Shown: piece after piece, positions 25,635 to 34,466 of the stretch
Layout of the letters: each line of letters begins with the position of its first letter
Numbering within the stretch: position 1 is the stretch's first letter
DNA from: Parapedobacter lycopersici
GTDB lineage: Bacteria; Bacteroidota; Bacteroidia; Sphingobacteriales; Sphingobacteriaceae
Direction of reading: 5' to 3'
Length of the DNA: 64,000 nucleotides
NCBI RefSeq assembly: GCF_024643285.1
Contig: NZ_JAMSLW010000001.1
Location: 803,239 to 867,238 of the forward strand
The notes under the pieces: generated by a model
Databases searched by the model: none
What the model was told of the DNA's origin: nothing
What the model saw: the letters and a program-made list of their open reading frames with translations, nothing else
Made by a program: the position numbers and the translations under genes

Positions 25635-26969
25635 TTACGAACGAAGGAATCCGGCATACCACCGGCCTGAATCCTTGATGATCCGCTGCTGTGTTTCCGC
25701 ATTCACGTGTACCAGGCCGAACCGCGGGGAATAGCCCTCGGCCCATTCAAAATTATCGGTAAGCGTCCATGCGAAATAGCCGTGTACATTCAGGCCCTCC
25801 TGTCTGGCGCGGAGCACCTGCGCCAGGTTGGCTTCCAGGTACTGCTGACGCAATGGATCCTGGACACGTCCGTTCACCACCTCGTCCGGGAATGCCGCAC
25901 CGTTCTCCGTGATGTAAATACGCGGCACATTCGTATAGGCGCTGAATTTGCTGATCATTTCGTAAATAGCCTGCGGGTACACTTCCCATCCCATTTGGGT
26001 AGTCAGTGCAATACCGCGGTTCCGGGGCGGTACCAGCCGTGCACGCAGGTAGGGTACGATCCACGCATGCCGCACGACCTCCCGGGTGTAATTCTGAAGA
26101 CCGATAAAATCAAAGGCAAATGGCAGCTCTTTTTCATCGTTGGGCTGCATATACGCCTCGATCCCCTGCAGGGCTTTAAGATCGGCCACCGGATACCCCA
26201 GTCCGAGGATCGGTTCGATAAACATCCGGTTAATCAGCGCATCGGCCCTTATGGCCGCCTGCACATCCCGTTCCCGGTTGCGCAGGGGATGCACGCTGGA
26301 GCAGGAAAAAGTTGTACCGACCATTGCCTGTGGCAGTGCCGAACGGAGCACCCGGCCTACCCTGCCCATGGCCATCGTGGCGTGGTGGGCTGCGGGAAAG
26401 AAATTCCGCAGTCCTGTAAGCCCGGGCGCATGCACACCGAAAAAGTAACCGGCCCCGGTAAATACCGCCGGTTCATTGAGTACCATCCAATGCCCTACCC
26501 GGTCGCCGAAGTGTGTTACCGCACAGGCCGCATAGTCTTCCAGCCAGCCGACGACATCGCGGTTAGTCCATCCGCCACGGTCCTGTAACACCTGCGGGAG
26601 ATCCCAGTGGTAAAGCGTAATCCAGGGTGTTATGCCGCGTGCTAGGCAGGCATCGATCACTTGGTTATAGAAGTCAACGCCCTGCTGATTCACTTTTCCC
26701 GTACCCTGGGGCATTATACGGGGCCATGATAATGAAAACCGGAAATTCGGGATGTTCATTTCCTGGATCAGGTCAATATCGCCGGCATACCGCTGGTAAA
26801 AGTCGCAGGCCGTACGGGCATGGTCACCGTTCTTTATTTTTCCCTTCCGGGCCGTGAACGTATCCCAGATGGATGGGCTCCGGCCGTCTGCAGTACTGGC
26901 ACCTTCAGTCTGAAACGCTGCGGAAGACACACCCCATTGGAAATTGGCACCGAAATCACTGCTAACCAT
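25635..26969 (-). CDS. GH1 beta-glucosidase
   Basis: 444 residues, the standard GH1 length. The acid/base Glu166 is in LNEP and the nucleophile Glu355 in YITENG; the N-terminal FQWGVSSAAFQTEGA and the late FAWTLTDNFEWAEGY are also conserved. It should cleave beta-glucosides or related beta-glycosides. There is no signal peptide, so it acts in the cytoplasm. It starts 8 bases inside the end of a glycosyltransferase gene, an unusual direct pairing of a glycoside-making and a glycoside-breaking enzyme. Confidence 0.94.
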   Translation of the reverse strand: MVSSDFGANFQWGVSSAAFQTEGASTADGRSPSIWDTFTARKGKIKNGDHARTACDFYQRYAGDIDLIQEMNIPNFRFSLSWPRIMPQGTGKVNQQGVDFYNQVIDACLARGITPWITLYHWDLPQVLQDRGGWTNRDVVGWLEDYAACAVTHFGDRVGHWMVLNEPAVFTGAGYFFGVHAPGLTGLRNFFPAAHHATMAMGRVGRVLRSALPQAMVGTTFSCSSVHPLRNRERDVQAAIRADALINRMFIEPILGLGYPVADLKALQGIEAYMQPNDEKELPFAFDFIGLQNYTREVVRHAWIVPYLRARLVPPRNRGIALTTQMGWEVYPQAIYEMISKFSAYTNVPRIYITENGAAFPDEVVNGRVQDPLRQQYLEANLAQVLRARQEGLNVHGYFAWTLTDNFEWAEGYSPRFGLVHVNAETQQRIIKDSGRWYAGFLRS

Positions 26970-27972
26970 TCGATAACAGGGGGGTTATTGCGTGCGTATC
27001 CAGCAATTTATCAACAATCGCCTGCGTACAATCGGGATAGTCTACCCGAGCAGTTGCCTTGCTGTTTAGCCAGGTTTCAATAGCGACGTCATTTTTTGGC
27101 TTGAGGTTCTTGATAACCGGCACACCCAGCTGTTCCAGTGCTGCGGCATTGAGGTGCTGTTCATATTGGTTTTTCATCGGCACAACCAATAATTTCTTCT
27201 GTAAAAACAGTGATTCCGCAGGTGTTTCAAATCCAGCGCCGCACAGCACCCCCGCAGCAGCGGCCATGCTTTTGATGAATGCCTCATTGGCAATGGGTTG
27301 GACATGTACGTTACGCAGCGTAAACGGTTTCCGGTTATGCTTGGAAAATACCTGCCAGTGGATATCGGGGAACCGCATCAGGTGCTTAATTAGTCGCGCA
27401 TCATCATAGGCAGGAAGATAAACCGTGTAATGCTCGCGGTCGTGCACATCGAGCTGGCGCACCTGCTGACGGATTACAGGCGTGAATATCCGTTGATTAT
27501 AGGCCTTGAAATGGAACCCGTAGCTGATGGAAGTAGGTGCATAATTGCGCATGATCAGCTTGCCCATTACATCCGCATCCTTGGGTTTCGGCGACTGCGG
27601 ATCGAGTGCGGCTGCCTGATGGCTTAAGCCAACACACGTTTTGTCTTTGATGTGGCAGGCCCAGGCGGATATCGGCTCGAAATCGTTGATAACAAGATCA
27701 TAATCCGCAATTGGCAGGGAGTTTACTTCCTGCACCAGCCGGCGGACCGTGGAACTCATGAACGTTTTCCAGAGGTCGACCCCCCCGGATTTTCCAAAAA
27801 TAAAACTTAGGCCATGCATCCGGTACTTTACCGGAAACGGAAGCTGCAAGTCTGCCTGTATGCCACTTACCAGCACATCCACCGTAGCCCGTCGTTGCAG
27901 GCAGGGCACGACATCCATTGCTCTGCTTAAGTGGCCATTACCGGTACCCTGTACCGCGTATAGAATTTTCAT
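26962..27972 (-). CDS. MurG-like glycosyltransferase family protein
   Basis: 336 residues. The opening KILYAVQGTGNGHLSRAMDV resembles the donor-side glycine-rich loop of MurG/GT28-like two-Rossmann-fold transferases, and the C-terminal half has the nucleotide-sugar-side pattern CGAGFETPAESLFLQKKLLVVP. It resembles the MJ1255/VC2487 group, whose acceptors are unknown. No membrane segment or signal is visible. It overlaps the GH1 gene by 8 bases and is likely translated with it. Two tandem -7 boxes lie upstream. Confidence 0.75.
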   Translation of the reverse strand: MKILYAVQGTGNGHLSRAMDVVPCLQRRATVDVLVSGIQADLQLPFPVKYRMHGLSFIFGKSGGVDLWKTFMSSTVRRLVQEVNSLPIADYDLVINDFEPISAWACHIKDKTCVGLSHQAAALDPQSPKPKDADVMGKLIMRNYAPTSISYGFHFKAYNQRIFTPVIRQQVRQLDVHDREHYTVYLPAYDDARLIKHLMRFPDIHWQVFSKHNRKPFTLRNVHVQPIANEAFIKSMAAAAGVLCGAGFETPAESLFLQKKLLVVPMKNQYEQHLNAAALEQLGVPVIKNLKPKNDVAIETWLNSKATARVDYPDCTQAIVDKLLDTHAITPLLSNG

Positions 27973-27998
27973 CGATCAGATAGTAACAAGAGCCGACA

Positions 27999-28021
27999 CA
28001 AACTTATGCACTTCAAACTTA
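27999..28021 (-). promoter_or_regulatory. Two tandem -7 boxes for the glycosyltransferase-GH1 operon
   Basis: TAAGTTTG occurs twice on the minus strand, at 28014-28021 and 27999-28006, 15 bases apart and both perfect matches to TAnnTTTG. The start codon is 26 bases beyond the nearer box. This suggests two start sites or a duplicated box. Confidence 0.5.
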
Positions 28022-28241
28022 GCAATCTAAAGTTAAAAAAACAGCTGTAATTTGAAATCCTTTCAGTGCCTGAAGGCCGACCGCAGAAAACGGAGCATAA
28101 AACGGCTGCCCAACCGATGAAGCAACGTGACTAAATATCCCATTGTGTCCTGTTTTATTTTGTTACAGATCAAACTATAAAACCGCAAGAACGGTATTGG
28201 TGATTACTTAACCGTTAAAAACACGTGAATAATTTGTTATC

Positions 28242-29210
28242 ATGGACGCAAACCCCTATTTTCATGGAATGAACCGCCTATTCCTGCATGTTTTTTTATT
28301 GATGTCCGTACTGTTGCTTTCCGCCTGGGGTTTTCATGCACATAAGCTGATCAACCGGATGGCCGTCTTCACCTTACCGGCCGATGTTTCCGGCTTCTAT
28401 AAGAATCACCTGGCCTATATCACCGAACACGCAGTGGATGCGGACAAACGCCGTTACATAGATACCCTGGAAGCGGCGCGGCATTTTATTGATGTGGATC
28501 GGTACGGAGACCTGCCGTTTGACAGCATACCCGTCCGCTGGACAGCTGCAGTAAACCGGTTTACGGAACAGCGCCTCTTTGCATCAGGCATACTGCCCTG
28601 GCAGATTAGCCGTACTTATTACCGCCTGGTCCGTGCGTACAGCGAAAAGGATCATTCGCGGATTTTACGTTATTCGGCCGACATTGGACACTATATTGCC
28701 GATGCGCATGTACCGTTGCATACGACAAGCAATTACAACGGACAGCAGACCAATCAGGTTGGAATTCATGCATTCTGGGAGAGCCGACTGCCTGAGCTTT
28801 TTGCGGAAGAGTATGATTTTCTTGTCGGCCGTGCGCATTACGTGGCATCACCGGCAGCGGAGGCCTGGCAGATTGTTGAGGAAAGCTTTCTGCTGGTTGA
28901 TTCGGTATTGGCCATCGAAGCACGGCTTCATCAACAATTCCAGTCGGATTGGAAATACGGTTATGTTACCCGTAACGATGCATTGATACGGACCTACTCC
29001 GAAGCCTATTCACGGCATTACCACGAGGCGCTGTTGGGCATGGTCGAAGACCGCATGCGGGATGCCATTATCCGTACAGGAAGCTTCTGGTATTCCGCCT
29101 GGGTTGATGCCGGGCAACCCGATATCCATGATTTACCAGTGCAGCCAACGAAAACGGATACTACAGCTACCCGTCAGCCGAAAATGCTGGGCCGTGAAGA
29201 ATGGCATTAA
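28242..29210 (+). CDS. Zinc-dependent phospholipase C family protein (S1/P1 nuclease fold)
   Basis: 322 residues. A signal peptide precedes SAWGFHAHK; cleavage before the Trp would leave it as the mature N-terminus, and that Trp is the known first zinc ligand in this fold. Other ligand candidates follow in order: AHK, EHAVD, HFIDVD, and ADIGHYIADAHVPLH. The protein is all helical. Family members are secreted trinuclear-zinc phosphoesterases acting on phospholipids or nucleic acids; which one applies here is not clear. It stands alone, with 269 bases of promoter-bearing intergenic DNA before it and 10 bases to the convergent collagen-like gene. Confidence 0.82.
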   Translation: MDANPYFHGMNRLFLHVFLLMSVLLLSAWGFHAHKLINRMAVFTLPADVSGFYKNHLAYITEHAVDADKRRYIDTLEAARHFIDVDRYGDLPFDSIPVRWTAAVNRFTEQRLFASGILPWQISRTYYRLVRAYSEKDHSRILRYSADIGHYIADAHVPLHTTSNYNGQQTNQVGIHAFWESRLPELFAEEYDFLVGRAHYVASPAAEAWQIVEESFLLVDSVLAIEARLHQQFQSDWKYGYVTRNDALIRTYSEAYSRHYHEALLGMVEDRMRDAIIRTGSFWYSAWVDAGQPDIHDLPVQPTKTDTTATRQPKMLGREEWH

Positions 29211-29220
29211 TGTGCAATAA

Positions 29221-29853
29221 TCAGTCGGCCATGTACAATGCCCTTTTGACCATATCGTAATTACGTAAATCGACATTATCGCTAAGCAGGCTGGCACTTA
29301 CACCTCCCGGTATCAATATATAGCGGAGCTGGACAGCACCAAATCCAAGTGATGCGGAGTTGTCATGTGTGTATCGCGTAACGTAAATCACACCCGGTTT
29401 TGGGATAAAACTTACTGTATTGGCCTTATTACCGGCGTTATTGGTATAAGGCAATGGCAATACGGTGGTACCGAACCGCATATAAACCTGCACCGATCCA
29501 TTGTCGATAAGGGATTGGGTTAACCGGGGCGCCTGGAGGTGATTAATTTTCAGCTTTGAACCGTCGATAACCGTATCCCGTCCAGCTTGCTGGAATGACA
29601 TCCAGGCACTATAGATAACATTAGCCGTACCGACAGGACCTTGTGGTCCAGTAGCACCGCGGGGTCCCTGGGATCCTGCAGCACCGGTGGCACCGCGGTC
29701 ACCCTTATCTCCTTTGTCGCCGTTATCCCCTTTTTCTCCCTGGACTCCCTGTTCGCCTTGTGGGCCTAATGGTCCTACGTCCCCTTTTTTACATGATGAA
29801 GATACAATTATCATCATACCCGCTATCATAAGCATTGTACCAATTGTTCTCAT
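29221..29853 (-). CDS. Collagen-like triple-helix lipoprotein
   Basis: 210 residues. A lipoprotein signal ends at VSSSC with Cys21. Residues about 24-74 are 17 uninterrupted Gly-X-Y triplets, rich in charged GDK, GEK and GDR triplets early and GPQ/GPR later, as in collagen. The remaining 135 residues are a beta-rich domain without Cys, perhaps the trimerising head. The arrangement (lipid anchor, collagen stalk, C-terminal head) suits a trimeric surface or periplasmic fibre. Function is unknown; similar short collagen-like lipoproteins occur across Bacteroidota. Confidence 0.85.
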   Translation of the reverse strand: MRTIGTMLMIAGMMIIVSSSCKKGDVGPLGPQGEQGVQGEKGDNGDKGDKGDRGATGAAGSQGPRGATGPQGPVGTANVIYSAWMSFQQAGRDTVIDGSKLKINHLQAPRLTQSLIDNGSVQVYMRFGTTVLPLPYTNNAGNKANTVSFIPKPGVIYVTRYTHDNSASLGFGAVQLRYILIPGGVSASLLSDNVDLRNYDMVKRALYMAD

Positions 29854-29988
29854 TTTTTAATATTGAAAGTCAAAAATCAACCATACCACAATTGTTATCC
29901 CTGGCTATGACACAAATTAAGCAATAATGGATGCGTGAATTCATTAGGAATGAGCGAATTGGTTATTCCAATGAGTCAGTAGGACGTT

Positions 29989-31467
29989 CTATTGAGCGAC
30001 CGCAGCCAAAATAGCTATCGCCTTTTCCAATTCTGTGGGAGACAGGCTTCCGAAGCCCAACCGGATACCACAATGTACCTTTGACTGGTATAACAGGTAT
30101 CGGGGCAGGTAAAGGTCATTTTTCAAACATTGTTGCTGCAATTGCATAAGGTTGGTGCTCCGCGGCCATTTTGTCCAAATGGCCAAACCGCCGTCAGGTA
30201 CCGTAAAATCCACACGGTCTCCCAGCTTCATGGCCAGCATTTGCGCCGTCCGATTGCGCCGTTCCCGATACAACTGAACGGATTTCCTCAGATAGCGGTG
30301 AATTTCGCCATCGGCTATTAATTCCCCTAATGCCAGTTCGGTGAGTACATCGCCATAACGATCCAATATGCCCAGCAGTTTATCCATCTCCCGGATCAAC
30401 CCCGCCGGCGCCACAATAAAACCCGACCGGAATCCCGAAGCCAGTGATTTACCAAAGGCGCCCACATACACCACCATGCCACCGGTATCTGCACTCACCA
30501 TTGGCAGCAATGGACTTCCGTCATAGTGGAAATCATAATCGTAATCGTCTTCCAAAATGATGAATCCATATTTCATCGAAAGATCGAGCAGCGCTTCTCT
30601 CCGTTCAGCACTCAGCGGTACTGTAGTGGGATAATGATGGTGAGGTGTGAGGTAAAGCATACGGAACCGATTGCGTTTGAACAGGGTTTCTACCGCGGCC
30701 ACATCCACACCTTCTTCATCGATCGGAACAGTCAGAATAGTTGCACCCGCACGCTGAAAAATCATATTTGTCGCAAAATAGCTGAGCTCAGCCACCACCA
30801 CTGTATCGCCGGGGGCAAGCAGTGTTTCAGCCACGATATAAACCCCCAATTCCAGGCTCCGGGTTACCAGCAAGTTATCGGTGGAAATACGAAGTCCGCG
30901 GGTGAGGTTTAGAAAATTTGCCAGGTTCTCCTGGTAGTAATGACTTGTTCCGCGCTGGTTGTAGCCCAGTTTGGCACGATTTCCCCGACGCTTCATATTC
31001 GTGTGCAACAGCCTGGATAGGTAGTCTGTATGGGAAAGCCGGGAGTCGGGCAGGCCATCATCAAAACTATAGGTTGCATTTCCCTGGTCAAATGGGTTAT
31101 CCAATAACGTCCATTTCCGGTAGGAAAATCCCGCCTGTGCCGGGTAAGCCGAACCTTCCCGGACCCCCGGTGGGCAGAGTTTTCTTGGTTTGTCGGATTT
31201 CTTATTCCGTATAAACGCCCCGCTGTTTGGACGCACCGTAATCCATCCCTGCGTTTCCAGCTCTGCATAGCTGGCAACTACCGTATTACGGTGCATATCC
31301 AATAACTTAGCCATCCGCCGTGTACCGGGTAGCTTAAGGCCGTCGACAAGGTAACCCTGTTGAATCGCATCGATTAACTGATGCGCTACCTGTAGGTAAA
31401 CAGGTGTGGACGAGGTACGATCGACAGATACAAAACGCTGGTATGGCACTAAAACCGGACTATCCAT
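29989..31467 (-). CDS. MocR-type regulator: GntR DNA-binding domain fused to a PLP aminotransferase-like domain
   Basis: 492 residues. The winged helix of the GntR family is at about 20-85 (LKLPGTRRMAKLLDMHRNTV), followed by a fold-type I aminotransferase domain with the PLP-binding Lys340 (GAFGKSLASG) and the ring-stacking Asp in LEDDYDYDF near 307. MocR proteins such as PdxR and GabR sense PLP or amino compounds and act as activators or repressors rather than enzymes. It is divergent from a TonB-dependent receptor with 62 bases between start codons, so that receptor is its most likely target. Confidence 0.9.
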   Translation of the reverse strand: MDSPVLVPYQRFVSVDRTSSTPVYLQVAHQLIDAIQQGYLVDGLKLPGTRRMAKLLDMHRNTVVASYAELETQGWITVRPNSGAFIRNKKSDKPRKLCPPGVREGSAYPAQAGFSYRKWTLLDNPFDQGNATYSFDDGLPDSRLSHTDYLSRLLHTNMKRRGNRAKLGYNQRGTSHYYQENLANFLNLTRGLRISTDNLLVTRSLELGVYIVAETLLAPGDTVVVAELSYFATNMIFQRAGATILTVPIDEEGVDVAAVETLFKRNRFRMLYLTPHHHYPTTVPLSAERREALLDLSMKYGFIILEDDYDYDFHYDGSPLLPMVSADTGGMVVYVGAFGKSLASGFRSGFIVAPAGLIREMDKLLGILDRYGDVLTELALGELIADGEIHRYLRKSVQLYRERRNRTAQMLAMKLGDRVDFTVPDGGLAIWTKWPRSTNLMQLQQQCLKNDLYLPRYLLYQSKVHCGIRLGFGSLSPTELEKAIAILAAVAQ

Positions 31468-31529
31468 AAAATGAAAACTGGCCTATCATGAAGTGTCGGC
31501 AAGATACGACTTTTGTGAAAATTTGAAAC

Positions 31530-33461
31530 ATGAAGTTATTTTTAGAAAAAAGAAGTGTTGTTATTGCGATTTCGTGGGCTTTCGTTCACATCTATCTGTT
31601 ATATGCACAGCCTGCACATGCGCAGCGTGATTCGTCCGAAAGGTTTGTTATGCCATCGAAAAATGTCGATTCCATATCCCTGCAGGAAGTTGTCATTTCC
31701 GAAAACCGGCTACAGATACCATTTACCCAGCAAAACCGCAACATCCAGGTGATTGACCGAAAGCAGATCGATGCCCTGCCTGCCCGGTCTATCAATGAAT
31801 TACTCAGCCATATCGGCGGGGTTGACCTCCGGCAGCGCGGTCCTTTCGGCACACAGGCAGACGTAAGCATTGACGGAGGAACATTTGAGCAGACGCTCAT
31901 TCTGGTCAACGGTATCAAAGTGCTGGATGCCCAAACAGCACACAACGGACTTAACCTTCCGATACCCACTGATGCCATTGAACGTATTGAAATTATCCGC
32001 GGGCCGGCTGCACGCATTTATGGCATCAATAGTCTCACCGGGGCGATCAACATTGTCACCCGCAAACCGCAACAGCCGGAATTATCCGCGCATGCCTACG
32101 CTGGCACCGGATTCCAGCGGGACACAGCCGGTAACGGCGCGCTCTTCAACGGCAGAGGCTTGCAGCTTGGTGGGACCTATGCTACCAGCCAACAGCAGCA
32201 TTCCCTTTATGGCGGCCATGAGTCGGGTAACGGATACCGTTACAATACGGCATTCCGGAATCATAAAGCCTATTATCAAGGCAATATTCAAACCAATGCC
32301 ACCGACGCACTGACCCTTATGGGCGGATACGTATACAATAATTTTGGCGCCAATGGGTTCTATGCAGCACCGGGTGACAGAGAATCACAGGAGATCGTCC
32401 AGACAGTGTTAGCCGCGATTGCCTACCACGCCCAACTAACCGAGCGGTTTTCGCTGTCGCCCCGCGTCAGCTACCGCTACGCTTACGATGACTATCGTTA
32501 TTTCCGCAACGATCTGAGCCGTGCAAGAAGCCAGCACCATGGCCATGCCTTCAATACCGAAATTAACGGCACCTGGCACACGGCCGCAGGTACTATCGGT
32601 GTGGGCGCGGAAATGCGACGGGAAATAATCCGGAGTTCCAATATCGGCAACCATGATCGGAACAATTACGGTTTATATGCCGAGTTCAAAACCGAACGGA
32701 TCCGCAACCTGCTACTCAACGCTGGTGTCTATGCCAACTATAACTCCGACTATGGATGGCAGGTGTTTCCCGGTATTGACCTGGGCTACCAGCTCAGCCG
32801 GGAGTGGAAAATCGTGGCCCACACCGGTACCGGCCAGCGCATCCCATCCTTTACCGACCTCTATCTCGATCAGCGGCCGGGCAATATCGGCAACCCCCTG
32901 TTGCAGTCCGAACGCTCGTGGTATGTTGAGGGGGGCATTAAATACAGCCGTGAGCGGCTCGCCGCACAGGCGACCTACTTTTATCGGAACGTAAACGATT
33001 TCATTGATTGGGTACGTGAATCATCCGACGAGCCCTGGCAGCCCTATAATTTTCAGCATAACCGCACACGCGGTGTTACGTTTTCCGGCAATTACCGGGT
33101 GCTCCATGACACGAGGGTGAACTTAATGACCGGGGTTTCCTACACGTGGTTATCACCGACATTCGACGGCAGCAACAACACCGGAGTGCTGTCCAAGTAT
33201 GCCATTGAAAGCCTGCGGCATCAGGCAACCGCCAATCTGACTATCGGGGTAGATCATTTTTCGGCCACATTAGCGGGCCGTTTCAATCAACGGATCAGCT
33301 ACCGGAGTTACTTCCTGGGCGATGTACGGCTTGCATACCAATTTAAGCCACTGGGTGTTTACCTGGATGCGCAGAACGTGTTTGATGTTACTTATATTGA
33401 AGCCGGAGCTGTGCCGATGCCTGGAAGATGGATTAGTTTAGGTGTGAAATGGGCAATGTAA
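31530..33461 (+). CDS. TonB-dependent outer membrane receptor, BtuB-like size
   Basis: 643 residues: signal peptide, TonB box region (SLQEVVISENR), plug domain (about 55-170, with IDGGTFEQTLILVNGIKVLD and IEIIRGPAARIYG) and a 22-strand-type barrel ending in the C-terminal aromatic strand WISLGVKWAM. It lacks the N-terminal carboxypeptidase-like domain of SusC-type receptors and no SusD partner is present, so it resembles receptors for vitamins, siderophores or metals. The divergent MocR-type regulator suggests a ligand tied to PLP or amino acid metabolism, but that is inference. Confidence 0.9.
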   Translation: MKLFLEKRSVVIAISWAFVHIYLLYAQPAHAQRDSSERFVMPSKNVDSISLQEVVISENRLQIPFTQQNRNIQVIDRKQIDALPARSINELLSHIGGVDLRQRGPFGTQADVSIDGGTFEQTLILVNGIKVLDAQTAHNGLNLPIPTDAIERIEIIRGPAARIYGINSLTGAINIVTRKPQQPELSAHAYAGTGFQRDTAGNGALFNGRGLQLGGTYATSQQQHSLYGGHESGNGYRYNTAFRNHKAYYQGNIQTNATDALTLMGGYVYNNFGANGFYAAPGDRESQEIVQTVLAAIAYHAQLTERFSLSPRVSYRYAYDDYRYFRNDLSRARSQHHGHAFNTEINGTWHTAAGTIGVGAEMRREIIRSSNIGNHDRNNYGLYAEFKTERIRNLLLNAGVYANYNSDYGWQVFPGIDLGYQLSREWKIVAHTGTGQRIPSFTDLYLDQRPGNIGNPLLQSERSWYVEGGIKYSRERLAAQATYFYRNVNDFIDWVRESSDEPWQPYNFQHNRTRGVTFSGNYRVLHDTRVNLMTGVSYTWLSPTFDGSNNTGVLSKYAIESLRHQATANLTIGVDHFSATLAGRFNQRISYRSYFLGDVRLAYQFKPLGVYLDAQNVFDVTYIEAGAVPMPGRWISLGVKWAM

Positions 33462-33478
33462 CGTGCGTAATTCCTGTT

Positions 33479-33520
33479 AAGCCAGCGGTACAACAGTATA
33501 GCTGTCTATACCGCTGGCTT
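33479..33520. terminator. Bidirectional terminator hairpin between the receptor and aquaporin genes
   Basis: A 12-bp perfect outer stem, AAGCCAGCGGTA at 33479-33490 and its complement at 33509-33520, with a further small inner stem. It sits between two convergent genes. The T tracts are weak, so efficiency is uncertain. Confidence 0.6.
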
Positions 33521-33526
33521 TGCTCG

Positions 33527-34243
33527 TTAGTCTTTCTTTTCCAGCAGTCTCCATACAACAGCGGCCACGACCCCGCCGACAATGGGAGCTACAATAAACA
33601 GCCATAATTGGCTCAGCGCCTTTCCCCCGGCGAGTATGGCCGGACCGAAGCTACGGGCCGGATTAACGGATGTTCCGGTGATTGGAATAGCCACCAGGTG
33701 GATCAGTACCAGCGTAAGGCCGATGGCCAATCCCGCCATGGTGCTGTTACCCCATTTTGAAGTGGTCCCGAAAATGACAAACAGGAATAAAAAGGTAAGC
33801 ACGGCTTCCGTAAGAAAAGCAGCGCCGGTACCGTATTCATTCTGATAACCTGCTCCCCAGCCGTTTGCACCGAATGCCCACTCCCCGGGAGTAAACCCGG
33901 CCAGCTGCCCACTGAGGATCTGTTGCAGCACAAATGCGCCAAGCAACGCGCCGATAAACTGGGCGACGATGTAAACCACTGCATCGCCAATCGAAATTTT
34001 GCCGTTCACCAGCATGGCAATCGTGATCGCCGGATTGATGTGGCATCCGGTTATGCCGCCAATGGCGTAGGCAAATACCACCACCGAAACGCCAAAAGCA
34101 AGCGCAATGCCCAGCAACCCCAATCCGGAAAGTCCCGCGAGGGTGTCTACCCCCGCTACTGCGGCGGCACCGCAGCCGAAGAGCACCAGACCAAAGGTGC
34201 CAACCAATTCGGCAACGAACTTAGTTGATGTTTTGATTTCCAT
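33527..34243 (-). CDS. aqpZ: Aquaporin of the AqpZ type
   Basis: 238 residues, six membrane helices and two half-helices bearing the two NPA motifs (HINPAIT and SVNPARS). The His in LIHLVAIPITG and the Arg after the second NPA correspond to the aromatic/Arg filter of water-selective AqpZ rather than the wider filter of glycerol channels. It should carry water across the inner membrane. It is a single-gene unit with a good promoter at 34266-34273. Confidence 0.93.
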   Translation of the reverse strand: MEIKTSTKFVAELVGTFGLVLFGCGAAAVAGVDTLAGLSGLGLLGIALAFGVSVVVFAYAIGGITGCHINPAITIAMLVNGKISIGDAVVYIVAQFIGALLGAFVLQQILSGQLAGFTPGEWAFGANGWGAGYQNEYGTGAAFLTEAVLTFLFLFVIFGTTSKWGNSTMAGLAIGLTLVLIHLVAIPITGTSVNPARSFGPAILAGGKALSQLWLFIVAPIVGGVVAAVVWRLLEKKD

Positions 34244-34265
34244 AATTTTAGAAAAATTGGTTACC

Positions 34266-34273
34266 CAAACATA
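34266..34273 (-). promoter_or_regulatory. -7 promoter box for the aquaporin gene
   Basis: TATGTTTG on the minus strand, a perfect TAnnTTTG box, with a TTG 20 bases upstream in the -33 position. The start codon is 22 bases downstream. Confidence 0.6.
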
Positions 34274-34302
34274 AAGGTTTTCCCATTAATAACCAATAAA
34301 AA

Positions 34303-34328
34303 AAAGCCGTGCTTCACAGCAGGGCTTT
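34303..34328 (-). terminator. Terminator after the carboxypeptidase-domain TonB receptor
   Basis: AAAGCC at 34303-34308 pairs with GGCTTT at 34323-34328, and TGC with GCA inside, with one mismatch. On the minus strand it is followed by a run of T. It ends the receptor/lipoprotein transcript. Confidence 0.75.
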
Positions 34329-34466
34329 TACATTTAACCAAACCTAACAAATGATAAACTATTATCAAAAATCTTTGTTTCTTAATACCCTGCAATAGTA
34401 GGACATTATTATTATCATGATGTTAAGGAGGTTTTACGATATTATCTTTATGCTTTCGGCGTTCCG

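Noticed and set aside
25707-26588. A 293-codon open frame on the plus strand
   Set aside because: It is antisense to the GH1 beta-glucosidase, whose two catalytic Glu residues and full length are certain.
29958-29972. ATTGG(5)CCAAT inverted repeat after the MocR gene
   Set aside because: It could be a terminator, but the stem is short and no T run follows on the minus strand.
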